Assembly (NCBI GenBank): GCA_016212795.1
Contig: JACRDT010000015.1
Location: 1-64,000 of the forward strand
Direction: 5' to 3'
DNA: 64,000 nucleotides
Source of the DNA: Elusimicrobiota bacterium
GTDB taxonomy: Bacteria > Elusimicrobiota > Elusimicrobia > UBA1565 > UBA9628
The stretch's first letter is position 1. Each line of letters begins with the position of its first letter. Below the pieces are notes generated by a model. That model ran no database searches. It saw only the letters and a list, made by a program, of their open reading frames with translations, and had not been told where the DNA came from. Position numbers and translations under genes: made by a program. Shown in pieces: positions 34,438-41,020 of the stretch.

Positions 34438-35333
34438 AGGGTGTACACCAGGTTCCTCGTGCCCGCCTCCTCCAGCTTCTTGCGCAGCGCGGGCGCGTGC
34501 TCGGCGGCGCAGACGAACTTGCGGTCCTTGTGCACGCGGTAGCCCATCCTGCGCGCCTCCTCCTCGACGATGGACCGGACCGACTCCGACAGGCAGTCCC
34601 GGTAGATGCCCGAGAAGGGGTCGTCGTCGCGGTCGGCGTCGAGGCCAATCGAGGCCCGGTCCATGGGCAGGTGGAGGATGGGCGAGCCGGTCGGCCACCC
34701 CTGGGGCGGCCGGGCCAGGGGGCTCCAGAGAGGGCCGATGCGTCCCCTCGTCACCTCCTCCACGCGCACGCCGTCGAGCTTGCCCATCAGCAGGAACGCG
34801 ATCTCGCTGTCGTCCCCGGCGTACTTCTCGAGCTTCTCGCGCAGCGCCGAGGTCTGCCGGCTGTAGTCCCCGTCGCGCTCGATGATCGACCCCGCCGCGC
34901 CGAACTCGAACTGCTCCAGCAGGAGCGTGTGCCGCACGAAGACCTGCTCGGCGGGGTCGAAGCGGTCGAAGACGACCTCGAAGAACGCCGAACCGCGGCG
35001 CGCGTCGATGCGCCTCAAAGCCACCGCGATCCTGGTCGGGGGCTTGAGGTCCAGCGCCCGCAGCTTGCCGTAGTAGGCCGCCTTGGCCGCCATCTCGGGC
35101 GACAAGGGCCGTCCGCGCCGGCTCCGGTCCGCGACCTCGCGAAGGAACTCCGGGGCCGTCTGCCAGTCGGCCCAGACGTCGACGACGTGCTTCATCGCGG
35201 GCAGGCCGCTGCCCAGGTCGAGCTCGACGCCCTGGTGCGCGCCGCCGTGGAAGGATGGGGCCAGGGCGGCCAGGTAGGCGCTGCAGAGGAACGGGTCGGG
35301 GAAGAGCTTGCCGAGCCGGCCGGCGAGGACCAT
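34434..35333 (-). CDS. protein of unknown function in the HSP90-like operon
   Basis: This protein of at least 299 residues is not recognised. It is soluble and mixed alpha/beta, with PTRIAVALRRIDARRGSAFF, then VRHTLLLEQFEF, a run of acidic residues DADRDDDPFSG, and a basic C terminus (RVHKDRKFVCAAEH). The ATG at 35333 has no proper ribosome site, and the open frame continues back with coding-like codons (LKAVSGQDLEGLVG) into the upstream gene without another ATG, GTG or TTG. The true start may be non-standard or translation may rely on coupling. It ends in an ATGA overlap with the AAA+ gene, so it likely belongs to the same complex. Confidence 0.6.
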   Translation of the reverse strand: MVLAGRLGKLFPDPFLCSAYLAALAPSFHGGAHQGVELDLGSGLPAMKHVVDVWADWQTAPEFLREVADRSRRGRPLSPEMAAKAAYYGKLRALDLKPPTRIAVALRRIDARRGSAFFEVVFDRFDPAEQVFVRHTLLLEQFEFGAAGSIIERDGDYSRQTSALREKLEKYAGDDSEIAFLLMGKLDGVRVEEVTRGRIGPLWSPLARPPQGWPTGSPILHLPMDRASIGLDADRDDDPFSGIYRDCLSESVRSIVEEEARRMGYRVHKDRKFVCAAEHAPALRKKLEEAGTRNLVYTL

Positions 35334-35406
35334 CCTGCCGGCGGTCCCGACGAGGCCCTCCAGGTCCTGTCCCGAGACGGCCTTGAGACGCGACGGGGAG
35401 GTCCTT

Positions 35407-36456
35407 CTAGACGTTGGCGCGTTCCTTCCTGGCGAGCTCGATCGTCTCGTTGATGCGCTGCTCCTTGATCTCCCGCTCGGCGGCCAGGTTGCTCTCGACG
35501 AGGTTCTCGGTCTCCTTGTCGTAAATCTTCATCTCGTCGGTCATGCGGTCCACGTTCTTGGCGAGGAACAGCGACGTCTCCGACGCGAGAGACGCGAGGC
35601 GGTTGACGGATTTCTTGAGGGACTCCATGGACCGGTGCATCTCGACGGAGAGCTCGCCCGCCTTGGAGATGGAGGCCAGGCCCGCCAAGTTGCCGTGGAG
35701 CTCGTTGAGGACCTCGTTGCCCGACTCGTAGAGGCTGGTCATGTTGGCGTGGAGGTTCGTCATGATCTCCAGGAAGTTGTTGTTCATCTTGACGATGGAC
35801 GCGAGGCGGTCCTCCGCGTTGGAGTAGAGCCTGAGCTTGGCCCCGTGCTCCCAGATGGTCTTCTTGACCTCGCTGATCTTGGCCTGGATCTCCCGGGACT
35901 CGACGCTCTTGGGATCGAGCGCGGCGATGGACGCCTCGAGCTTCTTGCGCAGCTCCTCGAGCTCCAGGACGTAGGTCGCCGCCTTCGCCTCGTTGTGCGC
36001 GGCCTGCACCATCTTCTTGTTGAGCCTCGTGATGTCGTCCTGGAGGGCCTTGATGTCGGCCTGCAGGGTGTCGAGGTAGTTGCCGACCTCCTTGACCCTG
36101 GTCTGGGCGATCTCGATCTTCTCGCCGAGGAGCTCCTTGAGGTCGCGGCTCGGGGCGAACCCGCGCACGATCGGGATCTTGGCCAGCAGGCCCTTCAGGT
36201 TGGTGCCGATGTCCTGAAAGGTGAAGAGCCCCGCGAGGTACTCAGTGACCGACTTCTGCTCGCTGATGTCCTGGGCCATCTCCTTGGAGAGCCGGCTGTA
36301 CGCCTCGGAGAGCTCCCCGAACTTCTGGAGGTCCGTGGTGTTCTTGGACTGGTAGTCCGTGAGCATCTTCTCGAGGCCGTCTCGGGTGTAGCCCTCCCCG
36401 TCGTACACGACCTGCCTGCTCAGGGTGTCCGTCACCGTCTTGTCGTCCATGGCCAT
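35407..36456 (-). CDS. TelA-like coiled-coil protein
   Basis: This 349-residue, almost entirely helical protein is the first gene of the operon. Heptad-rich segments (DTLQADIKALQDDITRLNKK, ELEELRKKLEASIAALDP) and the later MNNNFLEIMTNLHANMTSLY match the general pattern of the TelA/toxic-anion-resistance family, including the LDP turn and the asparagine pair ahead of the Thr/Ser-rich helix. TelA proteins occur in Ter-linked stress clusters; their biochemical role is unclear. The assignment is by pattern and could be wrong. GAGGG lies 4 bases before the ATG. An MDDK start at 36450 is also possible. Confidence 0.55.
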   Translation of the reverse strand: MAMDDKTVTDTLSRQVVYDGEGYTRDGLEKMLTDYQSKNTTDLQKFGELSEAYSRLSKEMAQDISEQKSVTEYLAGLFTFQDIGTNLKGLLAKIPIVRGFAPSRDLKELLGEKIEIAQTRVKEVGNYLDTLQADIKALQDDITRLNKKMVQAAHNEAKAATYVLELEELRKKLEASIAALDPKSVESREIQAKISEVKKTIWEHGAKLRLYSNAEDRLASIVKMNNNFLEIMTNLHANMTSLYESGNEVLNELHGNLAGLASISKAGELSVEMHRSMESLKKSVNRLASLASETSLFLAKNVDRMTDEMKIYDKETENLVESNLAAEREIKEQRINETIELARKERANV

Positions 36457-36556
36457 AGGTCCCTCGCGATCCCTCGGGCGCCGGCCCGGGGTCATATCCT
36501 CTCCGCCGACGCCCGGGAGCGACCCCGAAGTCCGGCGCGCCGGCTGGACGCCCATG

Positions 36557-36585
36557 ATACTACTATACCCGGACGGGATTGGCAA
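36557..36585 (-). promoter_or_regulatory. promoter of the TelA/AAA+/HSP90-like operon
   Basis: Minus strand TTGCCA (36580-36585), 17 bases, then TAGTAT (36557-36562). The leader to the ATG at 36456 is about 95 bases and ends in GAGGG. TATAGT five bases earlier is an alternative -10. This operon is thus leadered, unlike the divergent gene. Confidence 0.5.
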
Positions 36586-36630
36586 TAAAATCACTCGTCC
36601 CGCGGAAGGGCCGGACCAGCCGCTCTTTTT

Positions 36631-36638
36631 TGTATGAT
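36631..36638 (+). promoter_or_regulatory. -10 box deciding the start of the CDP-alcohol transferase
   Basis: TG followed directly by TATGAT (36633-36638) ends 7 bases before the GTG at 36646. An ATG at 36634 lies inside the box and could not be on the transcript. Confidence 0.55.
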
Positions 36639-36645
36639 TCCTGCG

Positions 36646-37794
36646 GTGACCCACAACGAAGCCGCCCCCTTGCGCGTCTTCCTTCCCGTCGCGAAGACGA
36701 GCGGGCAGGTCGCGGGCGTCCCGACGCTCGTGCGCTCGCTCCACGCCCTCAAGGGGCTCGCCCCCGACGCCGTCCTGTTCTGGGGCGACGGCCGGCCGTC
36801 GCTGCGCCCCTGGAAGAACCAGTTCAAGGGGATGAGGCTCCAGTGGGCCGGCGACGGCATCCCTCCCGAGAGCTTCGTGGAAGGCAGGTCGTCGCTTCTG
36901 GTCCTCTCCTCCGACGGCTTCGCGGAGCCCCGGGGGCTCGTCGACCTCCAGCGCCGCGCCCACGCCTCGAGCCGGCCGGTGCGCTGGGTCCACCGGGGCA
37001 AGACGGTCGCCGCCTGCTACCCCGCCGGCGCCGAGTGGACGCGTTTTCCCCCCGAAGCCCTGCTCGACCCCCCGGCATCCGACGCCGTCGATACGTCCGA
37101 CGGGCTCTGGTGGCCGACCGGCTCCGCCGAGGAGGTCGGGCGCGCCGAGCAGGCCCTCTACGACCGCCTGCCCCAGCCCAACGACGGGTACATCGCCCAG
37201 TTCGACCGCCGGATCTCGATGGGCCTCTCCAAGCTCCTCATCGAGACCCCCGTCACGCCCAACCAGATCACGACGGCCGCCCTGGTCCTCGGCCTCCTGG
37301 GGGCTTGGCTGCTCTCCACCGCGGTCCACGGCTGGCAGGTGCTGGGCGGCGTCATCCTCTGGATGTGCGTCATCCTCGACGGGTGCGACGGCGAGGTCGC
37401 CCGGCTCAAGCTCCTGGCCTCGCCGGCGGGAGGGCGCTACGACGTCATCGTGGACAACATAGTCCACATCGCGATCTTCTTCGGCATCGCTGCGGCGATG
37501 CGCCGCGAGGACCCCGCCGCCGACATCTGGCTGCCCATGGCCGTCCTCCTGTCGGGCTTCGCCGCCTGCGGCTTCACGGTGTGGTGGCTGGTGCTCCGCC
37601 ACCCCAAGGAGCGACGGGGCGAGGCGGAAGTCCTCGTGGACAAGCTGTCGAGCCGGGACTTCATCTACCTCATCCTGGCCCTGGCCGTGGCGCGCAAGCT
37701 GGGATGGTTCCTCTGGGCGGCCGCGGTCGGCTCCCACATGGTCAACCTCGCCTTCTGGTGGGTCTGCCGCGGAGAGACTCGCAAGAACTCCTAA
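36646..37794 (+). CDS. CDP-alcohol phosphatidyltransferase with extra N-terminal domain
   Basis: This is a 382-residue membrane enzyme. Residues about 185-380 are a CDP-alcohol phosphatidyltransferase with several membrane helices and the full signature [20 protein letters not shown] followed by YDVIVDN (Asp residues bind Mg and CDP). It condenses a CDP-activated lipid or polyol with an alcohol acceptor. Residues 1 to about 180 form a separate soluble domain ([20 protein letters not shown], then [11 protein letters not shown]) that recalls the nucleotidyltransferase half of inositol-phosphate bifunctional enzymes, but no clear catalytic motif is seen. GTG 36646 is chosen from promoter spacing. 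The 3' end overlaps the RNase H gene by 4 bases, convergently. Confidence 0.82.
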   Translation: MTHNEAAPLRVFLPVAKTSGQVAGVPTLVRSLHALKGLAPDAVLFWGDGRPSLRPWKNQFKGMRLQWAGDGIPPESFVEGRSSLLVLSSDGFAEPRGLVDLQRRAHASSRPVRWVHRGKTVAACYPAGAEWTRFPPEALLDPPASDAVDTSDGLWWPTGSAEEVGRAEQALYDRLPQPNDGYIAQFDRRISMGLSKLLIETPVTPNQITTAALVLGLLGAWLLSTAVHGWQVLGGVILWMCVILDGCDGEVARLKLLASPAGGRYDVIVDNIVHIAIFFGIAAAMRREDPAADIWLPMAVLLSGFAACGFTVWWLVLRHPKERRGEAEVLVDKLSSRDFIYLILALAVARKLGWFLWAAAVGSHMVNLAFWWVCRGETRKNS

Positions 37795-38552
37795 AGCCCC
37801 CAGCCCGAGAGCGTCTCCCTCTCTTCCCGGCTCGACCGGACCTTCTTGAACTTGGCCCCGGACATGCCCTTCACCGCCGCCTCGCACGCCGGCCAGGAGG
37901 CGTGCCGGCTCAACCGCCCCCCCACGAGGCTCAGATACACCGGCCAGCCCGGCTCGCAGGACGCGGGCGCCCTCCTCGGGCCTGGGCGGGAAAGCGCCGG
38001 CGTCTCCCCGCCGCCGGCAACGGCCACGACCGAGAGGTCATGGCCATAACCCGCGACAGGCCCCTCGTAGAGAGGCTCGGCCCGGCCCTCGGCGAAGGCC
38101 GCCGCGATGGCGTCGGCGCGCTCGTTGCCGGGCACGCCAGCGTGGCCCCGGACATGGGCCCACCGGACCAGGCCGCGGCCCCTGGCGGCGACGGCCGCCT
38201 CGAGGCCCTCCCAGAGGTCGCGGTTGAGCACTTCGGAACCGTCGGGGCGGACCCAGGCCTTGCGCTTCCACCCCGCCAGCCACCGGGTCATGCCGTGCAC
38301 CAGGTAGGACGAGTCGGTGCGCACCGAGACCTCGCCGCCGACGGGCGCGGCCCGCAGCGCCTCGATGGCGGCCGTGAGCTCCATGCGGTTGTTGGTCGAG
38401 CGGGCCTGCCTCCCGCCGAGCTCCCGCACGAGGCCGCCGGGCGTCAGGATGACGACGCCCCAGCCCCCGGGGCCGGGGTTGCCGAGGCAGGCGCCGTCCG
38501 TGAAGGCGACGGCCCAGGCGCCGGGCCTAGCTGCGGGCTGTTTCGATGACAT
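37791..38552 (-). CDS. rnhA: RNase HI with C-terminal hybrid-binding domain
   Basis: This is a 253-residue protein. Residues about 13-155 are RNase HI with all catalytic acids: Asp in [17 protein letters not shown], Glu in [13 protein letters not shown], Asp in [11 protein letters not shown] and Asp in [10 protein letters not shown], plus the His of VRGHAGVPG. It removes RNA from RNA-DNA hybrids. Residues about 205-250 ([20 protein letters not shown], then [14 protein letters not shown]) match the caulimovirus VI/viroplasmin hybrid-binding domain. That domain normally precedes RNase H; here it follows it. Start ATG 38552 gives the compact N terminus. A -10 box lies 29 bases upstream. Confidence 0.88.
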   Translation of the reverse strand: MSSKQPAARPGAWAVAFTDGACLGNPGPGGWGVVILTPGGLVRELGGRQARSTNNRMELTAAIEALRAAPVGGEVSVRTDSSYLVHGMTRWLAGWKRKAWVRPDGSEVLNRDLWEGLEAAVAARGRGLVRWAHVRGHAGVPGNERADAIAAAFAEGRAEPLYEGPVAGYGHDLSVVAVAGGGETPALSRPGPRRAPASCEPGWPVYLSLVGGRLSRHASWPACEAAVKGMSGAKFKKVRSSREERETLSGWGL

Positions 38553-38581
38553 GGGAGAAGATCGCGATGTCCTGGGGGATG

Positions 38582-38590
38582 ATTGTATCA
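38582..38590 (-). promoter_or_regulatory. extended -10 of the RNase HI gene
   Basis: Minus strand TGaTACAAT (TACAAT at 38582-38587), the same nonamer as at 226-234. It lies 29 bases before the ATG at 38552, giving a leader of about 22 bases with no obvious Shine-Dalgarno site. Confidence 0.5.
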
Positions 38591-38718
38591 AATGCCCAGG
38601 CTGACATAGGACCTTGCCAGCCTCGCCCCGGCCACCCGAAAAAACCTCTGTTTTGCCGGCTTAATCTCGCAAACGCCCAGGCCCTCAAGCTGCCGATCGG
38701 CCCCTGACATAGTGGGTC

Positions 38719-38746
38719 TTGACAAAACAAGGGGGGCTGTTATACT
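38719..38746 (+). promoter_or_regulatory. strong sigma-70 promoter of the riboswitch transcript
   Basis: TTGACA (38719-38724), 16 bases, TATACT (38741-38746) with an extended TG at 38738-38739. It is the best consensus promoter in the window. Transcription from about 38753 leads into roughly 85 bases with possible small hairpins and then the riboswitch. Confidence 0.75.
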
Positions 38747-38837
38747 TGAAAGAGCAGCAGATCCCGACGGCGTTGCCGTGCTGGATCGGGCCTAGGAGGT
38801 CTAGGCTCGTGGCCCCAGACGGAGAACAGCGCCGGAG

Positions 38838-38914
38838 GGCGATAAGTGGCAAACCCGCCGCAAGGCGGGGGCGCAAAGCCAAGACTCCCCGACGGGGAGG
38901 GTCAGGTTGCCGAA
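38838..38914 (+). promoter_or_regulatory. GEMM-I (cyclic-di-GMP-I) riboswitch aptamer
   Basis: The conserved core is present in order: GGCAAACC (38848-38855), a CCCGCC/GGCGGG stem closed by a GCAA tetraloop (38854-38869), GCGCAAAGCC (38871-38880), a GACTCCCC/GGGGAGGGTC stem, and GGTTGCCG (38905-38912) pairing back to GGCAA. The tetraloop and the CAAAGCC strand match the GEMM-I docking scheme. In an ungapped alignment to the Vibrio Vc2 aptamer the ligand-sensing position 20 is G, which favours c-di-GMP over cGAMP; that detail is less sure. It controls the gene at 39257 through the terminator at 38970-39015. Confidence 0.82.
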
Positions 38915-38969
38915 CAAAAGATGGCCAAGAAGCTGGCCTGGGGCATGACCCCGGGTAGTCGTGAAGCAT

Positions 38970-39015
38970 GTCCTGCAGCGGCAGACGCCGGCGCCGCGGC
39001 AGGACGTTTCTTTTC
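38970..39015 (+). terminator. intrinsic terminator, riboswitch expression platform
   Basis: A 13-position stem GTCCTGCaGCGGC / GCCGCgGCAGGAC (one A-G mismatch, 10-base loop) is followed by gtttcttttc. It lies 55 bases past the aptamer. Two smaller hairpins (GGCCA/TGGCC and GGGG/CCCC) sit between and could take part in switching. Confidence 0.65.
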
Positions 39016-39256
39016 GGCTTCCCGGAATGCGCGCGCCCGCGCGTATTATATAAAGGCGTCCCTCCGAGTGGGTCCATCGTCCCAATTGCATCTAGGTCCC
39101 ATTGCCGAGCGCGCGCAGGCCAATGGCCCAGGCACCAGCTTCTTTGGCGGTCTAGACTATGGGAGACACGCCATGAAACAAAAAGTTAACAAGACCGAAA
39201 CAACGCCGCAACAGAACTCTGCCAACATTATCTTGGAGACGCAAGGAGGCACCGAG
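39016..39256 (+). other. long leader between terminator and exported-protein gene
   Basis: This is 241 bases without a clear gene. It holds a GC alternating run (gcgcgcccgcgcg), an AT-rich TATTATATAAA at 39044-39054 that might be an internal -10 box without a -35 partner, and an in-frame ATG at 39173 that would add 28 polar residues ahead of the signal peptide. No second aptamer was recognised. Confidence 0.4.
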
Positions 39257-39676
39257 ATGATGAAAAAGAGTTCGTTCTTCCTGGCGGTCGCGTGCATGAT
39301 GGCCCTGAGCCTCGTCGGCCGGCTCGCTCAGGCGCAAGAGAACAACCTGGATCTCTCCCAAAAGGCGATTCGCGGCTCCGCGATCGTCGAGACCTGGCTC
39401 CCCGTCGCGGACCAGGGTTCCTGCAGGATGCCGAGCGTCCTCGGGCTGTGCGGGTCCTACGATGGCGCGCGGACCCAGCCCCAGGCTCAGGCCGCCAAGA
39501 GCAAGTGGGCCCGCGGCTGGAGCCACCTGCGCTCGCTGAACATGAACCTGACCCGGATCAACGTCGCGAAGGCCGCGCCGAACAAGCTCTTCCAGCTCGT
39601 CAAGATGTTCATCGACGACGTGGAAGTGGCGCAGATCGGCGACTTCAAGATCAAAGTCGCGATCTCGCTCCAGTAA
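39257..39676 (+). CDS. small exported protein under riboswitch control
   Basis: This 139-residue protein is not recognised. The start MMKKSSFFLAVACMMALSL is a clear signal peptide ending near RLAQAQ, and the ATG follows AAGGAGG by 7 bases. The mature protein of about 112 residues contains two Cys (GSCRMP, GLCGSY) that could pair, a Gln/Lys-rich middle and a C-terminal segment rich in short beta-type stretches (LFQLVKMFIDDVEVAQIGDF). It is the only gene downstream of the riboswitch before a terminator, so cyclic-di-GMP probably controls it alone. By analogy it may be a surface or matrix component; that is inference. Confidence 0.72.
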   Translation: MMKKSSFFLAVACMMALSLVGRLAQAQENNLDLSQKAIRGSAIVETWLPVADQGSCRMPSVLGLCGSYDGARTQPQAQAAKSKWARGWSHLRSLNMNLTRINVAKAAPNKLFQLVKMFIDDVEVAQIGDFKIKVAISLQ

Positions 39677-39690
39677 GCCGATTCAGCACG

Positions 39691-39770
39691 CCAGGCTCAA
39701 GCGGAGAGCTGCGGGACATCATCTCGGAATGCTCTCCATCCGCGGCAACGCTTGAGCCTGGCTCTATTTC
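39691..39770 (+). terminator. terminator after the riboswitch-controlled gene
   Basis: A perfect 13-base inverted repeat, CCAGGCTCAAGCG (39691-39703) and CGCTTGAGCCTGG (39749-39761), encloses a nested GAGAG/CTCTC stem and is followed by ctctattt. It lies 15 bases after the stop at 39676. The long loop makes it unusual, and it may serve the convergent gene as well. Confidence 0.6.
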
Positions 39771-39787
39771 CCCCCGGAAAAGAAAGC

Positions 39788-40852
39788 CTACTGGTTCTCG
39801 AAGTAGGTCACGATGGCCTCGCGCACGTCCTGGGTCGCCAGCTTGCCCAGCGTCACACGCAGGCGGCGGGCGGCCTCCTCGTAGTCGCTCGAGGCCCCCT
39901 TGTCGCTCCGGTCGAAACTCTGGATGGTCTTGTTGCTGCGGCCGTCCTTGAGGGTGACCGTGAGCGTGCCCCGCGCGAACTGCCAGCCCTCCTTGTTGCC
40001 TCGCTGGGGCTGGATCGAGACGCTGCCCTCCACGGCGATGTCCGTCGCCCCCGACGACGCCCTGGTCTGGGCCTCGAACCCGAAGGAGTTGAGCCCCTTC
40101 ATGATGCCGGTCTCGACCTCCTTACCGCAGGCCTCGTTGGCCGCCTGGCCGAACTCGCCCTTCATGGAGCAGTCGAAATTCACGTAGACCTCGAGTTCCC
40201 GGATCGCCTTGTCCGCGACGCCCTTGACCTGGGCGGTGTTGAAGGGGCTGGGAAGGCCCTTGCCAGCGGCGTCAAGGATGCGGTACTGGGCGTTGAGCTG
40301 GTCGCGCCCCTTGAGCACCGCCAGGAACTTCATGGCGGCCTTGATCTTGGGGAGCTTCTCGCCGGCCGCGTCCAGCTGGTTGCGCCACTCCTCGGCCTGC
40401 TTGTCGATCTCCTCGATCTTATCCCTGATGATGGCCGCGGCCTTCTCCTTCTCGAGCACGGCCAGGGCGTAGTAGCCCTTGGACGCGGGGTCCCGCCAGT
40501 TCTCGACGACCTCGACGCCTTCCTGGACCTGCTTGGCGGTCGTCTTCACGTCGAAGGCGATGGTCTGGGCGAAGTTGTAGGTGGACTTCTTGTCCTTGCC
40601 GGACTCGGAGGTGGTCGACGCCTCGGACAGGTGGTCGGCGCTCCTGGCGTCGATCTCGACCCTGAAGACCTTGGAGATCTCGGCGCGAGCGCGGTCCTTG
40701 GCTTCCTGCTCCTTATCGGCCAAGCCGACGCCGGTCACGTACTTGCTCCGGGGGTACTCGCTGCTCGCGCCGTTGATCCACTCGGGCTTGGGGTCCTTGG
40801 CCGCCGCCGCCCCCGCCACGCACGACACCAAGACTGGAACGAGAAGTCTCAT
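39788..40852 (-). CDS. exported LPP20-domain protein
   Basis: This is a 354-residue protein. A signal peptide (MRLLVPVLVSCVAGAAAA) leads into an LPP20-like domain: PEWINGASSEYPRSKYVTGV, then EAKDRARAEISKVFRVEI, the usual W-I...Y...G.G...A...A.A.....F pattern. Unlike Helicobacter LPP20 there is no lipobox, so it is likely soluble in the periplasm. A helical middle (KAAAIIRDKIEEIDKQAEEW) and a C-terminal region with two Cys (FDCSMKG, NEACGKEV) follow. The ATG at 40852 sits 9 bases after GGAGG and is preferred over ATG 40858, which would be only 3 bases from it. Confidence 0.75.
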   Translation of the reverse strand: MRLLVPVLVSCVAGAAAAKDPKPEWINGASSEYPRSKYVTGVGLADKEQEAKDRARAEISKVFRVEIDARSADHLSEASTTSESGKDKKSTYNFAQTIAFDVKTTAKQVQEGVEVVENWRDPASKGYYALAVLEKEKAAAIIRDKIEEIDKQAEEWRNQLDAAGEKLPKIKAAMKFLAVLKGRDQLNAQYRILDAAGKGLPSPFNTAQVKGVADKAIRELEVYVNFDCSMKGEFGQAANEACGKEVETGIMKGLNSFGFEAQTRASSGATDIAVEGSVSIQPQRGNKEGWQFARGTLTVTLKDGRSNKTIQSFDRSDKGASSDYEEAARRLRVTLGKLATQDVREAIVTYFENQ

Positions 40853-40904
40853 GATCATAGTCCTCCCCCTTTGCGACGCCTGATCTTAAATAATGACCCC
40901 GTGC

Positions 40905-40982
40905 GCAACTACTGGGTTCCCTGATGAAACGGCATCTGCCCCCTCGGCTACTCACCTCCCCGCGGGGGAGGTGAGTAGTTGC
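40905..40982 (-). repeat. hairpin repeat, family C, copy 2
   Basis: On the minus strand ACTCACCTCCCCCGCGGGGAGGTGAGTAG-type stem (written here in pieces: ACTCACCTCCCC and GGGGAGGTGAGT) followed by CCGAGGGGGCAGATGCCG and TTTCATCAGGGA, matching copy 1. The outer ends form a perfect 9-base inverted repeat, GCAACTACT (40905-40913) and AGTAGTTGC (40974-40982). It lies between the helicase and LPP20 genes. Confidence 0.78.
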
Positions 40983-41020
40983 CATACTACAATAATTCGT
41001 TCTCGGCCCGCCAACCGCCC

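Noticed and set aside
36634..36645. ATG at 36634 as start of the CDP-alcohol transferase
   Set aside because: It lies within the TATGAT promoter box, so it would not be part of the mRNA; GTG 36646 fits the spacing seen elsewhere.
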